Below are positions 8,639 through 17,083 of a stretch of 64,000 nucleotides of DNA, in pieces. This stretch comes from Limimaricola pyoseonensis (lineage in GTDB: Bacteria; Pseudomonadota; Alphaproteobacteria; Rhodobacterales; Rhodobacteraceae), in contig NZ_FNAT01000002.1 in assembly GCF_900102015.1 (NCBI RefSeq), forward strand, positions 186,001-250,000, written 5' to 3'. The first letter of the stretch is position 1. Each line of letters opens with the position of its first letter. A program made the translations under genes and the position numbers. A model generated the notes under the pieces. It saw only the letters and a list, made by a program, of their open reading frames with translations, made no database searches and had not been told where the DNA came from.

Positions 8639-9892
8639 ATGAGACCTGCCGTGACCGAACACAGATTTGCCGCCGAGCTCGAGGAGCGCCTGCTGCGCTA
8701 CACCGCCATCGACAGCCAGAGCGACTCCGGCTCCGACGCCACGCCCAGCACGCCGGCGCAGTTCGACATGCTCAACCTGCTGCTCTCCGAGCTGACGGAG
8801 ATCGGCGCGGCCGATGTCACCCTGACAGGCTACGGCACGCTGCTGGCCACGATCCCCGGCACGGTGCCGGGGCCGACCATCGCCTTTCTTGCGCATGTCG
8901 ACACGACCGAGCAGTACAATGCCACCGCCGTGAAGCCGCGCGTGATCCGCCGCTACGACGGCGGCACGATCACCTTTCCGGACGCGCCCGGCCTGGCGCT
9001 CTCGCCCGACCACAACGCCTATCTCGGCACCAAGCCCGGATGCGACATCGTGACCGCCTCGGGCACCACCCTGCTCGGCGCTGACGACAAGGCCGGCGTG
9101 GCCATCATCATGACGATGGCGCGGCACCTGATCTCGACGCCGGGCCTCGAGCATCCGACCATCCGCATCGCCTTCACCCCCGACGAGGAGATCGGGCGCG
9201 GCGTGCATCCCTCGCTGCCGGGCGACCTGAAGGCCGATTTCGGCTACACGCTCGACGGCGGCGAGCTGGGCCGCATCGACTACGATAGCTTTTCCGGCGA
9301 TACGGCCGAGATCACGGTCACCGGCGTCTCGGTCCACCCCGGAAAGGCCAGGGGCAAGCTGGTCAACGCCATCACGCTGGCGTCGAAGATCGTGGACGCC
9401 CTGCCGCAATCCACCATGACGCCGGAGCTGACCGAGCTGCACGAGGGCTTCATCCACGCCACCGAGATGACCGGCAGCGCCGCCGAGATGAAGATCAGGC
9501 TGATCCTGCGCGACTTCGAAATGGCCGGCTTGCAGGAGAAGGCCGACATCGTCCGCAAGGTCTGCGACGCGGTGCAGGCCACCGAGTCGCGCGCCACGAT
9601 CACCTGCGACATCCGCAAGAACTACCGCAACATGCGCTACGTCCTCGACGCGGACATGACCCCGGTGGAGCTGGCGCGCCGCGCGATGGTCGGGCTCGGC
9701 ATCACGCCGTTCTCGCAGCCGCTGCGCGGCGGCACAGACGGCTCCCGCCTGACCGAGCTGGGCCTGCCCGCCCCGAACCTCTTCACCGGCATGCAGGAGA
9801 TCCACGGCCCGCTGGAATGGATTTCGGTGCAGGACATGAACGCCGCCGCCGAGGTCTGCGTCGCGATCACGACGGGCGCGGCCCGGGCGTAG
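8639..9892 (+). CDS. pepT: Peptidase T (tripeptidase, M20B family)
   Basis: A 417-residue cytosolic zinc aminotripeptidase. Metal-site motifs of M20 are visible: AHVDTTEQYN (His86, Asp88), LGADDKAG (Asp149-Asp150) and TPDEEIGRG (Asp182-Glu183-Glu184). The later motif RGGTDGSRLTELGLPAPNL is typical of PepT. It begins 12 bp after the ATPase gene, so the operon appears to couple peptide import to hydrolysis of tripeptides. A GTG at 8651 is an alternative start; neither has a strong ribosome-binding site. Confidence 0.9.
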   Translation: MRPAVTEHRFAAELEERLLRYTAIDSQSDSGSDATPSTPAQFDMLNLLLSELTEIGAADVTLTGYGTLLATIPGTVPGPTIAFLAHVDTTEQYNATAVKPRVIRRYDGGTITFPDAPGLALSPDHNAYLGTKPGCDIVTASGTTLLGADDKAGVAIIMTMARHLISTPGLEHPTIRIAFTPDEEIGRGVHPSLPGDLKADFGYTLDGGELGRIDYDSFSGDTAEITVTGVSVHPGKARGKLVNAITLASKIVDALPQSTMTPELTELHEGFIHATEMTGSAAEMKIRLILRDFEMAGLQEKADIVRKVCDAVQATESRATITCDIRKNYRNMRYVLDADMTPVELARRAMVGLGITPFSQPLRGGTDGSRLTELGLPAPNLFTGMQEIHGPLEWISVQDMNAAAEVCVAITTGAARA

Positions 9893-9965
9893 TCCGGGCC
9901 GTCCCGTCGGGCCGCGGCCGGGGCGTTCCGCCCCGCCGCGCCCGGCCGAACCGGCCCCGCAGCCG

Positions 9966-10382
9966 TCACACCGCCGCGACGATCTGGATCTCGACGGGCG
10001 CCCGTCCCGGCAGGCTCGCGACGCCGACCGCGGCGCGGCTGCACTGCCCCCGCGACCCCAGCCGTCGGCGCAGATGGGCCGAGGCGATGTCGGCGACCTT
10101 GCTGTGCTCGGCAAAGCCCTCTTCGGCTGCGACATAGACCGTCATCGTCAGGATGGCGGCGAGCGTCTCGCCGGGCTCCAGCTTCGCCTCCGCCGCCGCG
10201 AGCGCATTGGCGCAGGCAAGCGTGACGGCCGCCTCGAAGGATTCTATTTCCCCGGCCCGGATCGGGCCGGTCATGATCATCCGGCCATCCTTGCGCGGCG
10301 TCATACCGGCGGTGTGGATCAATCCACCATGCCGCGTGGCGGCGACGTAGTCGCCTTGCGGGATCGGCTGCGCGCCGCTCAT
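9966..10382 (-). CDS. RidA/YjgF family protein
   Basis: A 138-residue protein of the Rid superfamily, which hydrolyses reactive enamine/imine intermediates released by PLP enzymes. Family-like segments are GLIHTAGMTPRKDG near the N-terminus and CSRAAVGVASLPGRAPVEIQ near the C-terminus, with the conserved Arg in the latter. The start ATG overlaps the stop of the upstream aminotransferase gene (ATGA on the minus strand, 10379-10382), so the two are co-translated. The pairing fits a role in clearing imines made by that aminotransferase. It may be a Rid1-7 member rather than classical RidA. Confidence 0.82.
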   Translation of the reverse strand: MSGAQPIPQGDYVAATRHGGLIHTAGMTPRKDGRMIMTGPIRAGEIESFEAAVTLACANALAAAEAKLEPGETLAAILTMTVYVAAEEGFAEHSKVADIASAHLRRRLGSRGQCSRAAVGVASLPGRAPVEIQIVAAV

Positions 10383-11590
10383 CCCCGGTACTCCTCGACG
10401 AGCAGGGCGAGCCGCTTCACCGCCGCCACCGCCGCGGCGTGGTCCTGCGAGAAGTTCAGCCGGATGTTGCGCGCCGCATGCGGGCTGAACTCGGTGCCCG
10501 GCGTGACCGTGACCCCCGCCCGTTCGCGCAGGACGGTAACGAAGTTCTCGGGCGAAATCGACAGGGGCGGGAGCTCGGGGAAGAGGTAGCTTCCGGCGCC
10601 GGGCAGGCGCACGCGGCACCCCGGGATGGCACCGAACAGCGCCACGAGATCGTCCCGGATCGCCTGGTGGGCGGCGATGCGGTGCTTCATCCAGCCCTCC
10701 GGCTCGGCGAACCAGCCGCGCAGCACGGCCTGCGCATAGCCTGCCGCCCTGAGCGACACGATGGCCTGCAGCTTCTCCATCCGGTCGATGATCTCGGCCC
10801 CGCCGAACGCCACGCCAAGGCGATAGCCCGAGAGCGACTCGGTCTTGGACGGTCCCATGATGGTGACGACGTTCTCGGGGGCGATGTCCTGCGCGCGCAG
10901 ATGGGTGTAGGGCACGTCGGGATAGCGCAGCCGCGCGTAGAGCTGATCGACGATGACGGTGGCGTCGAAACGGGCGGCGAGGGCGGCGATCTGCGCGATT
11001 TCGCGCTCGGAATAGACCACGCCGGCCGGGTTGTTCGGGTTGGAGAACAGGAACACCCGGGCGCCGGCGCGAAACGCGTCCTCGAGCTGGCCGAGGTCCA
11101 GCCCGGCGCTGTCTGTCACCTCCGCATGGCGCATCTGCACGGGGAGCATCTCGGCCTCGAGAAACTCCACCAGCTTGCGATTGGCGAAGTAGTCCGGCTG
11201 CACGATGGCCACCTTGTCGCCGGCCGAGACCGTGGCCGCGACGGCCAGGAACAGCGCGCCTTGCGTGCCGGGCGTGATGATCAGCCCGTCCTGCGGATCG
11301 ACCGGCGCGCCGGTGAACCGGGCCAAGTGCCCCGCCAGCGTCTCTCGGATCGCCGCCGCGCCGCGATACTCGGTATAGGCCTGCGCGCCGCCGGTCTCGA
11401 CCGCCTCTGCGAAGGCTTCGAAGGCGCCGGGGGAGGGCGGATGCGCGTCGACATCGCCGTGCGAGAAATCCACCGGCTGCCCCGGCAGGGGCTCGTGCCG
11501 CGTCCGTTCCGGTGCGGTCGGGGCCAGCCGCACTTCCTGCCCGGGCGCATGGCGCGTGCCCAGCTTCTCGAACTTGGTCCTGATGGTCAT
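10379..11590 (-). CDS. PLP-dependent aminotransferase, class I/II
   Basis: A 403-residue fold-type I aminotransferase. Visible motifs are the GTQGALF turn that binds PLP phosphate, the SNPNNPAG substrate-binding segment, and the PLP-lysine Lys249 in GPSKTES. The Arg near the C-terminus in NIRLNFS would bind the substrate carboxylate. It probably transaminates an amino acid released from imported peptides, but the exact substrate cannot be told from sequence. It is divergent from a LysR gene across a 97-bp gap that likely carries shared control sites, and is coupled to the downstream RidA-like gene. Confidence 0.82.
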   Translation of the reverse strand: MTIRTKFEKLGTRHAPGQEVRLAPTAPERTRHEPLPGQPVDFSHGDVDAHPPSPGAFEAFAEAVETGGAQAYTEYRGAAAIRETLAGHLARFTGAPVDPQDGLIITPGTQGALFLAVAATVSAGDKVAIVQPDYFANRKLVEFLEAEMLPVQMRHAEVTDSAGLDLGQLEDAFRAGARVFLFSNPNNPAGVVYSEREIAQIAALAARFDATVIVDQLYARLRYPDVPYTHLRAQDIAPENVVTIMGPSKTESLSGYRLGVAFGGAEIIDRMEKLQAIVSLRAAGYAQAVLRGWFAEPEGWMKHRIAAHQAIRDDLVALFGAIPGCRVRLPGAGSYLFPELPPLSISPENFVTVLRERAGVTVTPGTEFSPHAARNIRLNFSQDHAAAVAAVKRLALLVEEYRG

Positions 11591-11668
11591 GAAAAATGCC
11601 TCTCGCGATGGTCGATCGCACCCTAGGGCCCGGCTGGATGCAGGAAAAACTGGTGTTTCGACGATCAG

Positions 11669-11687
11669 AAGATAGAAATTCCATCTT
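11669..11687. promoter_or_regulatory. Inverted repeat before the LysR gene
   Basis: AAGAT-N9-ATCTT is a perfect 5-bp inverted repeat ending immediately before the LysR ATG at 11688. LysR proteins bind partly symmetric AT-rich repeats (classically T-N11-A) in the divergent promoter they control. The position would let the regulator block its own translation-initiation or promoter region. The arm spacing is N9 rather than the classical form, so this is only a candidate. Confidence 0.35.
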
Positions 11688-12563
11688 ATGGACAGCCGGT
11701 ATCTGGAAACCTTCATCATGGTGGCCGAGTGCGGCTCGATCGCCGAGGCCGCGCGGCGGCTCAACCTGACGCCCGCCGCGCTGGCGCAGCGGCTGCGCGC
11801 GCTGGAGGCCGATATCGGGCAATCGCTGGTCGTCCGGTCGGGGCGCACGGTCCAGCCGACCGCCGCGGGGCTGGCGATCCTCGACCGCGCGCGGATGCTG
11901 GTGGCCGGCACGCGCGACCTGCGCGCGATCGCGGGGCAGGGCCGGCCCGCGGGGCAGTTGCGGCTGGGGGCGACGGCCACGGCGATGACCGGCATCCTGC
12001 CGGGCGTCATCGCGGATCTGAGCGCGCGGCACCCGGCGATCGAATACTTCGTGCAGCCCGGCGCGTCGGTCGATCTCTACCACCGCCTGATCGAGGAGCA
12101 TCTCGACGCCGCGATCCTGGTCGAGCCGAACTTCCCGCTGCCCAAGAGCGTCGACTGGCTGGCGATGCGCCACGAGCCTCTGGTCCTTCTCGCGCCGGCG
12201 GAACGGGCCGGCGAAACGCTCGCGGATCTGGTCTCGGGCGCGCGGTTCATCCGCTACGACCGCAACCAGTGGGGCGGGCAGATCGTCGACAGGTATCTGC
12301 GCGAGAACGGGCTGCAGGTTCGCGAGTGGCTCGAACTCGACGCGCTCGACGCCATCGCCGCCATGGTGGACCGGGGGCTCGGGTTCTCGATCGTGCCGGA
12401 TTGGGGCGCCCCGTGGCCCGAAGGTCTGCGGGTGGAGAAGACCGTTCTCGAGGGCTGCGAGGCCCGCAGGACCGGCGTGCTCTGGCGCCGTTCCACGGCC
12501 CGGCTCGCGGCCGTGGAGGCCTTCGTTGACTCCTGCCGTCAGGTGGCCGTCCCGGTCAGCTGA
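11688..12563 (+). CDS. LysR family transcriptional regulator
   Basis: A 291-residue LysR-type regulator. The N-terminal winged helix-turn-helix covers about residues 3-62, with the recognition region GSIAEAARRLNLTPAALAQRL, followed by the linker helix. The remaining 200 residues form a periplasmic-binding-protein-like effector domain. It is transcribed divergently from the aminotransferase-RidA pair, the usual layout for a LysR regulator and its target. It may also act on the peptide-uptake block, though no direct sign of that is seen. No Shine-Dalgarno sequence precedes the ATG. Confidence 0.9.
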   Translation: MDSRYLETFIMVAECGSIAEAARRLNLTPAALAQRLRALEADIGQSLVVRSGRTVQPTAAGLAILDRARMLVAGTRDLRAIAGQGRPAGQLRLGATATAMTGILPGVIADLSARHPAIEYFVQPGASVDLYHRLIEEHLDAAILVEPNFPLPKSVDWLAMRHEPLVLLAPAERAGETLADLVSGARFIRYDRNQWGGQIVDRYLRENGLQVREWLELDALDAIAAMVDRGLGFSIVPDWGAPWPEGLRVEKTVLEGCEARRTGVLWRRSTARLAAVEAFVDSCRQVAVPVS

Positions 12564-12877
12564 TCGGCGCCTCGCGCCGATCTCACTCGTCCTTCTCCGC
12601 GTCGTGACAGAACGCGCCGCGAGGCGGGCGCGCAGCCTGGTCGGGGCGCGGGCGAGGGCCTGCCGGGCGTCTAGAAAGCGGCCCGATCAGGCAGGACCGA
12701 AGCGCTTTTCATCCGCAGACGCCGGCCTCCGGGCACCGCCTGCAGCGTGTGGCACATCTTGGGCGCGACCGGCGATCACCGCCTGAGTTGAGCAATGTAA
12801 CCGTATACTTTTCTGATGTTACCGGTTACATTTTGATTCGTTCGGCAGGTTTGGCGCCGAGTTGGAGGGAGGAACTG
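12564..12877. other. 314-bp intergenic region with operator upstream of sugar ABC operon
   Basis: The first 220 bp are GC-rich and hold nothing I recognise. From about 12785 the base composition changes sharply to AT-rich, and this part carries the LacI-type operator at 12796-12830. A strong ribosome-binding run GGAGGGAGGAA ends just before the ATG of the binding-protein gene at 12878. The promoter of the sugar operon must lie in this AT-rich stretch. Confidence 0.6.
12796..12830. promoter_or_regulatory. Candidate LacI-family operator
   Basis: TGTTACCGGTTACA at 12817-12830 is a near-perfect palindrome with a central CG. It fits the general LacI/CcpA-type pattern TGWNANCGNTNWCA. A second half site, TGTAACCG, lies 21 bp upstream at 12796. 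Both arms sit in the presumed promoter of the transport operon. The operon encodes its own LacI regulator at 18108-19142, so this is the obvious binding site for it. Confidence 0.65.
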
Positions 12878-14188
12878 ATGAAGATGTTCAACAAGCTGAT
12901 GCTTTCAGTTGCGCTCGGATCGGCGGCGGCCGGTGCCGCGGCGGCGCAGACGGAAGTCGTCATCTGGGTCGGTGGGGAGCCCGGGGAGACGACCATCTAC
13001 GAGACGCTCGCAGACGAACTCAGCGCCGCGAACCCGGATGTCGTCTACACCGTGGTGACCAACACGTCCGACGTCTTCAACCCGGCGCTCGTGCCCGCGC
13101 TCTCGGCCGGCGAGGGGCCCGACCTCTTCACCTTCGGGACCGGCCCGGGGCAGCCCGCCGCCCTGATCGACGGCGGCCTCGTCGCCGATCTGACGCCCTA
13201 CTACTACGAGCATGGCTGGGACGAGGTCATCCCCGAAGGGGTCCTGATGCAGACCTCGAAGGACGGCAAGCTCTGGGCGCTCGGCAACGAGGTCGAGTCG
13301 ACCGGGATCTTCTACAACAAGGCGATCTTCGAGGAGGTCGGCATCGCCGTGCCCCGGACATGGGCGGAGATGCAGGCCGCGGTGGCCGCGCTGAAGGAGG
13401 CGGGCTACGACACGCCGATCGGGCTCGGCGCCGCCGACAAGTGGTCGATCTCGCATTGGCAGTCCATGATGTTCGGCCGCTACGCCGGGCCGGAGGGCAT
13501 CGAGAACGTCCTCTTCGCGGACGGGAAATGGACGGACGCCCCCTTCGTGGCGGCCAGCGACCGGCTGCAGCAGATGGGCTCGGACGGCTGGTTCGGCCCC
13601 AACCCGGTCGCGATCAACTATGCCGAGATGATGGACAGCTTCTGGGCGGGCGACCTGCCGATGACCTTCACCGGTCCGTGGGTGATCAATGGCGGCATCG
13701 ACGCCGCCGGCGACCGCGCCGGCCAGTACGGCGTCTTCCAGGCCCCGCCCTTCGAGGAGGGGCAGGAGATCGTGCCGACCGAGTCGATCGGCAACGGCTG
13801 GTACATCCGCAGCAATTCCGAGCACAAGGACGAGGCCGTCGCCTATCTCAACGCGCTCTTCATGACCACCGAGGGGCGCACCAAGCTGCTGACGGGCGGG
13901 ATGGTGCCGGTCGGGCCCCTGGGCGAGGCATCGCAGAACGCGCAGATCCCCGAGATGCGGGCCGAGCTCAACGCGAGCGTCGACCGGTACCGGGACAACG
14001 GGACCGTGCCCGCCTTCCTCGACACCATCACCCCGGGCCGCCTGACCAACGTGGCCTATGACGGTCTGCAGGCGCTTCTGCTCGATGCGATGTCGCCCGA
14101 GGAGTTCACGCAGGAGCTCCAGTCGGCCTGGGAGAAGGCCAAGGAGGATGGCGAGGCGATGGAGCAGGGCGGGGTGGCGCCCCGGTAG
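12878..14188 (+). CDS. Sugar ABC transporter substrate-binding protein (SBP_bac_1)
   Basis: A 436-residue periplasmic receptor of the carbohydrate uptake family 1 (MalE-like). The signal peptide spans residues 1-23 (cleavage before QTEVV). Family features include LFTFGTGPGQ, the hinge segment TGIFYNKAIFEEVGI, and NGWYIRSNSEHKDEA near the C-terminus. The ATG at 12878 has a very strong Shine-Dalgarno sequence. It is the first gene of the operon and is followed by a stable hairpin at 14203-14241. The gene order resembles thuE of the rhizobial trehalose system, so a disaccharide or glycoside is the likely ligand. Confidence 0.88.
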   Translation: MKMFNKLMLSVALGSAAAGAAAAQTEVVIWVGGEPGETTIYETLADELSAANPDVVYTVVTNTSDVFNPALVPALSAGEGPDLFTFGTGPGQPAALIDGGLVADLTPYYYEHGWDEVIPEGVLMQTSKDGKLWALGNEVESTGIFYNKAIFEEVGIAVPRTWAEMQAAVAALKEAGYDTPIGLGAADKWSISHWQSMMFGRYAGPEGIENVLFADGKWTDAPFVAASDRLQQMGSDGWFGPNPVAINYAEMMDSFWAGDLPMTFTGPWVINGGIDAAGDRAGQYGVFQAPPFEEGQEIVPTESIGNGWYIRSNSEHKDEAVAYLNALFMTTEGRTKLLTGGMVPVGPLGEASQNAQIPEMRAELNASVDRYRDNGTVPAFLDTITPGRLTNVAYDGLQALLLDAMSPEEFTQELQSAWEKAKEDGEAMEQGGVAPR

Positions 14189-14202
14189 GGCGCGCCCGAT
14201 CG

Positions 14203-14241
14203 GGCGTTGCCTGCGCGGCCCCCGGCGGCGCAGGCAACGCC
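14203..14241 (+). other. 14-bp perfect hairpin between receptor and permease genes
   Basis: The arms at 14203-14216 and 14228-14241 are perfectly complementary over 14 bp, with an 11-nt loop. No T-run follows. Comparable intercistronic hairpins after binding-protein genes stabilise the upstream mRNA or stop part of the transcripts, so that receptor is made in excess over the membrane subunits. That role is inferred here from position and structure. Confidence 0.7.
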
Positions 14242-14293
14242 TCCCGCCGCGGGGCCGGCATGAAGACCGCGCTCCGCATCCGCAGAACCGTGA

Positions 14294-15193
14294 ATGGGCT
14301 CAAGAATGTTCAGTGACACATCCTCGCGGCTGTCGAAGGTGCTGGCGCCCCTGCTTTTCCTGCTTCCGGCGCTCGCGATCTACCTGACCTTCGCGATCTA
14401 TCCGACCCTGTCCGTCGTCCAGTACTCCTTCCACGACTGGGACGGCATCAGCCCGGACATGGAATGGGTGGGCCTCGGCAACTACCTCGAAATGTTCGAC
14501 GACCGGATCTTCTGGGAGGCCTTCCGCAACACCTTCGCCTGGTCGGCCTTCATCATCGTGATCAATGTCGGTCTGGGGCTCGTCATCGCGGCGATGCTGT
14601 CGCGGGTCTGGCGCGCGCGGCTGATCCTGCAGACCGCCATCGTCCTGCCGGTCGTGCTGGCGCCGGTCACGGTGGCGACGATCTGGCGCTGGATGTACCA
14701 GCCCGACGGCGTCATCAACGAGGCGTTCAGGGGCGTGGGCCTCGAGGCCCTGGCGACCCCCTGGCTCGGCAGCCCCGACGTCGTGCTGTTCGCGCTGGCC
14801 TTCGCCCATTCCTGGTCGACCATCGGCCTGAGCGTCATCATCTTCCTGGCTGGCCTGCAGGCCGTGGACGAGGATCTCTACGACGCCGCGAAGGTGGATG
14901 GCGCCACCACGTTGCAGGCGTTCCGGCACGTGACCATGCCGGCGCTGCGGCCGGTGACGGCGGTGGTCTTCATCCTGACGCTGACCGCGTCCTTCAAGGT
15001 GTTCGACATCATCTGGGCCACCACGCAGGGCGGGCCGATCCGGTCGAGCGAGCTGCTGTCCACCTACATGTACAAGCGCGGCGCGCTCGAGAACAACTAC
15101 GGCTACGGCGCGGCGATCGGCGTGGCGCTCCTCGTGATCGTGAGCCTGGCGACGATCATCTACATGCAGATCCAAGAGAAGAAGGACGCGTAA
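14294..15193 (+). CDS. Sugar ABC transporter permease, MalF/ThuF-like
   Basis: A 299-residue inner-membrane permease with six predicted helices. It has the EAA coupling motif region DLYDAAKVDGATTLQAFRHV near residues 195-214. The N-terminal LLFLLPALAIYLTFAIYPTL helix is typical of the MalF-type subunit in the carbohydrate family. ATG 14306 is an alternative start four codons in. The neighbouring permease starts 3 bp after the stop, so they are co-translated subunits of one transporter. Confidence 0.9.
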   Translation: MGSRMFSDTSSRLSKVLAPLLFLLPALAIYLTFAIYPTLSVVQYSFHDWDGISPDMEWVGLGNYLEMFDDRIFWEAFRNTFAWSAFIIVINVGLGLVIAAMLSRVWRARLILQTAIVLPVVLAPVTVATIWRWMYQPDGVINEAFRGVGLEALATPWLGSPDVVLFALAFAHSWSTIGLSVIIFLAGLQAVDEDLYDAAKVDGATTLQAFRHVTMPALRPVTAVVFILTLTASFKVFDIIWATTQGGPIRSSELLSTYMYKRGALENNYGYGAAIGVALLVIVSLATIIYMQIQEKKDA

Positions 15194-15196
15194 CGG

Positions 15197-16009
15197 ATGT
15201 TCGCTCGCTACCTGCTTCTGCTCGTGCTCACGGTCATCGCCGTGCTGATGAGCGCCCCGTCGATCATGACGGTCTTCACCTCGCTCAAGCCGGCCACCGA
15301 ACTGGGCGACCCGGCCTGGTTTCCGCCGCTGGCGCCGACCTTCGAGCATTACGTCCGGGTCTGGACCGAGGGCGGCTTCGGCAAGTATTTCGGAAACACC
15401 GTCCTGATCTCGGCGATCGATGCGGTCGTCATGATCTTCATCGCCTCGATGGCCGCCTATGCGATGGTGTTCATCGACTTCCCCGGAAAGCTGCTGCTCA
15501 AGTTCGTCTTCCTGCTCGGGCTGATGATCCCGGTCACCGCGATCATCCTGCCGCTCTACTCGACGGTGCGCAGCTTCGGCCTGATCAACTCGCATCTCGG
15601 CGTCATCCTCGCGGACCTGGCGCTGGCCGTGTCGGTCTTCGTGTTCATGTTCACCTCCTACTTCGTCGGCATCCCGAAGGCGCTGCACGAAGCCGCGCGG
15701 ATCGACGGCGCGAGCGAGTTCCAGATCTACCGCCGGGTCGTCCTGCCGATCTCCGCGCCCGTCATCGTCACGACCGGCCTGCTGGAGTTCATGTGGAGCT
15801 GGAACGACCTGCTCCTGCGGTTGCTGCTCCTGCCGCGCGAGGACATGCGCACGCTTTCGGTCGGCCTTCTGAACTTCCAGGGCACGCAGACGCGCGACAT
15901 CACGGCGCTGTCGGCGGGCACGGTCATCATGGCCGTCCCGGTGGTCGCCCTCTTCCTGATCTTTCAACGCCACTTCGTCCGGGGCATGACCTCCGGCGCC
16001 GTCAAATAA
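15197..16009 (+). CDS. Sugar ABC transporter permease, MalG/ThuG-like
   Basis: A 270-residue second permease. The EAA motif is recognisable as ALHEAARIDGASEFQIYRRV. Six hydrophobic segments are present, the first at residues 4-24. Length and motif match MalG/ThuG-type subunits. It forms the membrane heterodimer with the preceding permease and is powered by the ATPase at 17084-18088. Confidence 0.9.
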   Translation: MFARYLLLLVLTVIAVLMSAPSIMTVFTSLKPATELGDPAWFPPLAPTFEHYVRVWTEGGFGKYFGNTVLISAIDAVVMIFIASMAAYAMVFIDFPGKLLLKFVFLLGLMIPVTAIILPLYSTVRSFGLINSHLGVILADLALAVSVFVFMFTSYFVGIPKALHEAARIDGASEFQIYRRVVLPISAPVIVTTGLLEFMWSWNDLLLRLLLLPREDMRTLSVGLLNFQGTQTRDITALSAGTVIMAVPVVALFLIFQRHFVRGMTSGAVK

Positions 16010-16018
16010 GGGCCCGCA

Positions 16019-17077
16019 ATGAAGCCGCTTCTCATCATGGACCAGCATTTCAGGCAGCTCGAAGAGCTCTTCAGCCCCGAATGCTATGCCCGCCTGACCG
16101 AACTTTGCGATGTCGCGGGCGGGGTGAACTGGCCGATGGCGCAGTCCGAGATCGACGACAGGCTCGCCGAGGCGACCTTCCTGGTCGCGGCGCATCCCCG
16201 GCTTTCGGCGGAGCAGCTCGACCGGGCCGGGAATCTCAAGGCGATCATCGAGGTCGCGGGCACCTTCCGGACCGGGCTCGACTACAAGGCCTGCTTCGAG
16301 CGCGGCATCGAGGTCCTGTCCTGCGCGCCCGGCTTCCGGCACTCCGTCGCCGAGATGACGCTGGGCATGATGATCGCCGGCGGGCGCGGACTGGTGCAGG
16401 AGCACGAGGCCTTCCGCGAGGGGCACGAGCGCTGGCTCGACGACAATCTCGGCCGCGACTTCAGCCTCTACGGCCAGGAGATCGGCTTCGTCGGCTACGG
16501 CATGATCGCGCGCGAATGCGCGCGTCTACTCGAACCCTTCGCCTCCCGCATCCGCGCCTTCGACCCGTGGCTCGAACGCGCGGGCGAGCGGCCCGAGGGC
16601 GTCGCGCTCTGCGATCTCGACGAGCTCGTCACGCAAAGCCGCTGCATAGTCGTCGCCGCCGCGCCGACCGACGAGAACTACAAGCTGATCAGCGCCGATC
16701 TCGTCGCCCGGATGCGCCCGGGCACGCTGGTCGTGGTGATCAGCCGGTCGCATCTGGTGGATTACGACGCCCTCGTCGCGGCCGCCTCCGAGCGGCGGAT
16801 CCGGCTCGCGATCGACGTCTTCCCGCAGGAGCCGCTGCCGCGGGACGACGCGATCCGCTCGGTGCCGAACGTGATCCTGTCGCCGCATCGTGCCGCGGCC
16901 GTCCAGGGCGGGCGGCATCCGATCGGCGAGATGATCGTGCACGACGTCGAAGGCATCGTTGCGGGGCGGGAGGGCCGCATGCTGCAGGCCGCCGACCCGG
17001 CCTCGATCGACAGAATTCTCGAGGCCCCGCTGGCCGAGCAGAGAGCGGCCCGGCGGGCCGACGTGGCGAAAGGTTGA
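16019..17077 (+). CDS. D-isomer-specific 2-hydroxyacid dehydrogenase
   Basis: A 352-residue NAD-dependent 2-hydroxyacid dehydrogenase. The Rossmann loop GFVGYG is at residues 156-161. The catalytic Arg243 (ISRSHL), Glu271 (PQEPLP) and His290 (SPHRAA) are all present. It lies between the second permease and the ATPase of a sugar transporter, 9 bp and 6 bp from its neighbours, so it belongs to the operon. A 2-hydroxyacid dehydrogenase is not part of the classical thuEFGK-AB set. It may act on an acid formed from the imported sugar, or on a sugar acid that is itself the substrate. Confidence 0.85.
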   Translation: MKPLLIMDQHFRQLEELFSPECYARLTELCDVAGGVNWPMAQSEIDDRLAEATFLVAAHPRLSAEQLDRAGNLKAIIEVAGTFRTGLDYKACFERGIEVLSCAPGFRHSVAEMTLGMMIAGGRGLVQEHEAFREGHERWLDDNLGRDFSLYGQEIGFVGYGMIARECARLLEPFASRIRAFDPWLERAGERPEGVALCDLDELVTQSRCIVVAAAPTDENYKLISADLVARMRPGTLVVVISRSHLVDYDALVAAASERRIRLAIDVFPQEPLPRDDAIRSVPNVILSPHRAAAVQGGRHPIGEMIVHDVEGIVAGREGRMLQAADPASIDRILEAPLAEQRAARRADVAKG

Positions 17078-17083
17078 GGATCC

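Noticed and set aside
9920-9934. GGGGCG/CGCCCC hairpin between pepT and the convergent RidA-like gene
   Set aside because: Only a 6-bp stem without a T-run on either strand; such short GC palindromes are expected by chance at this base composition.
10383-12173. An open frame that extends the RidA-like gene far upstream on the minus strand
   Set aside because: The extra 590 codons overlap the aminotransferase and LysR genes in another frame. The RidA-like domain begins at the ATGA overlap at 10382.
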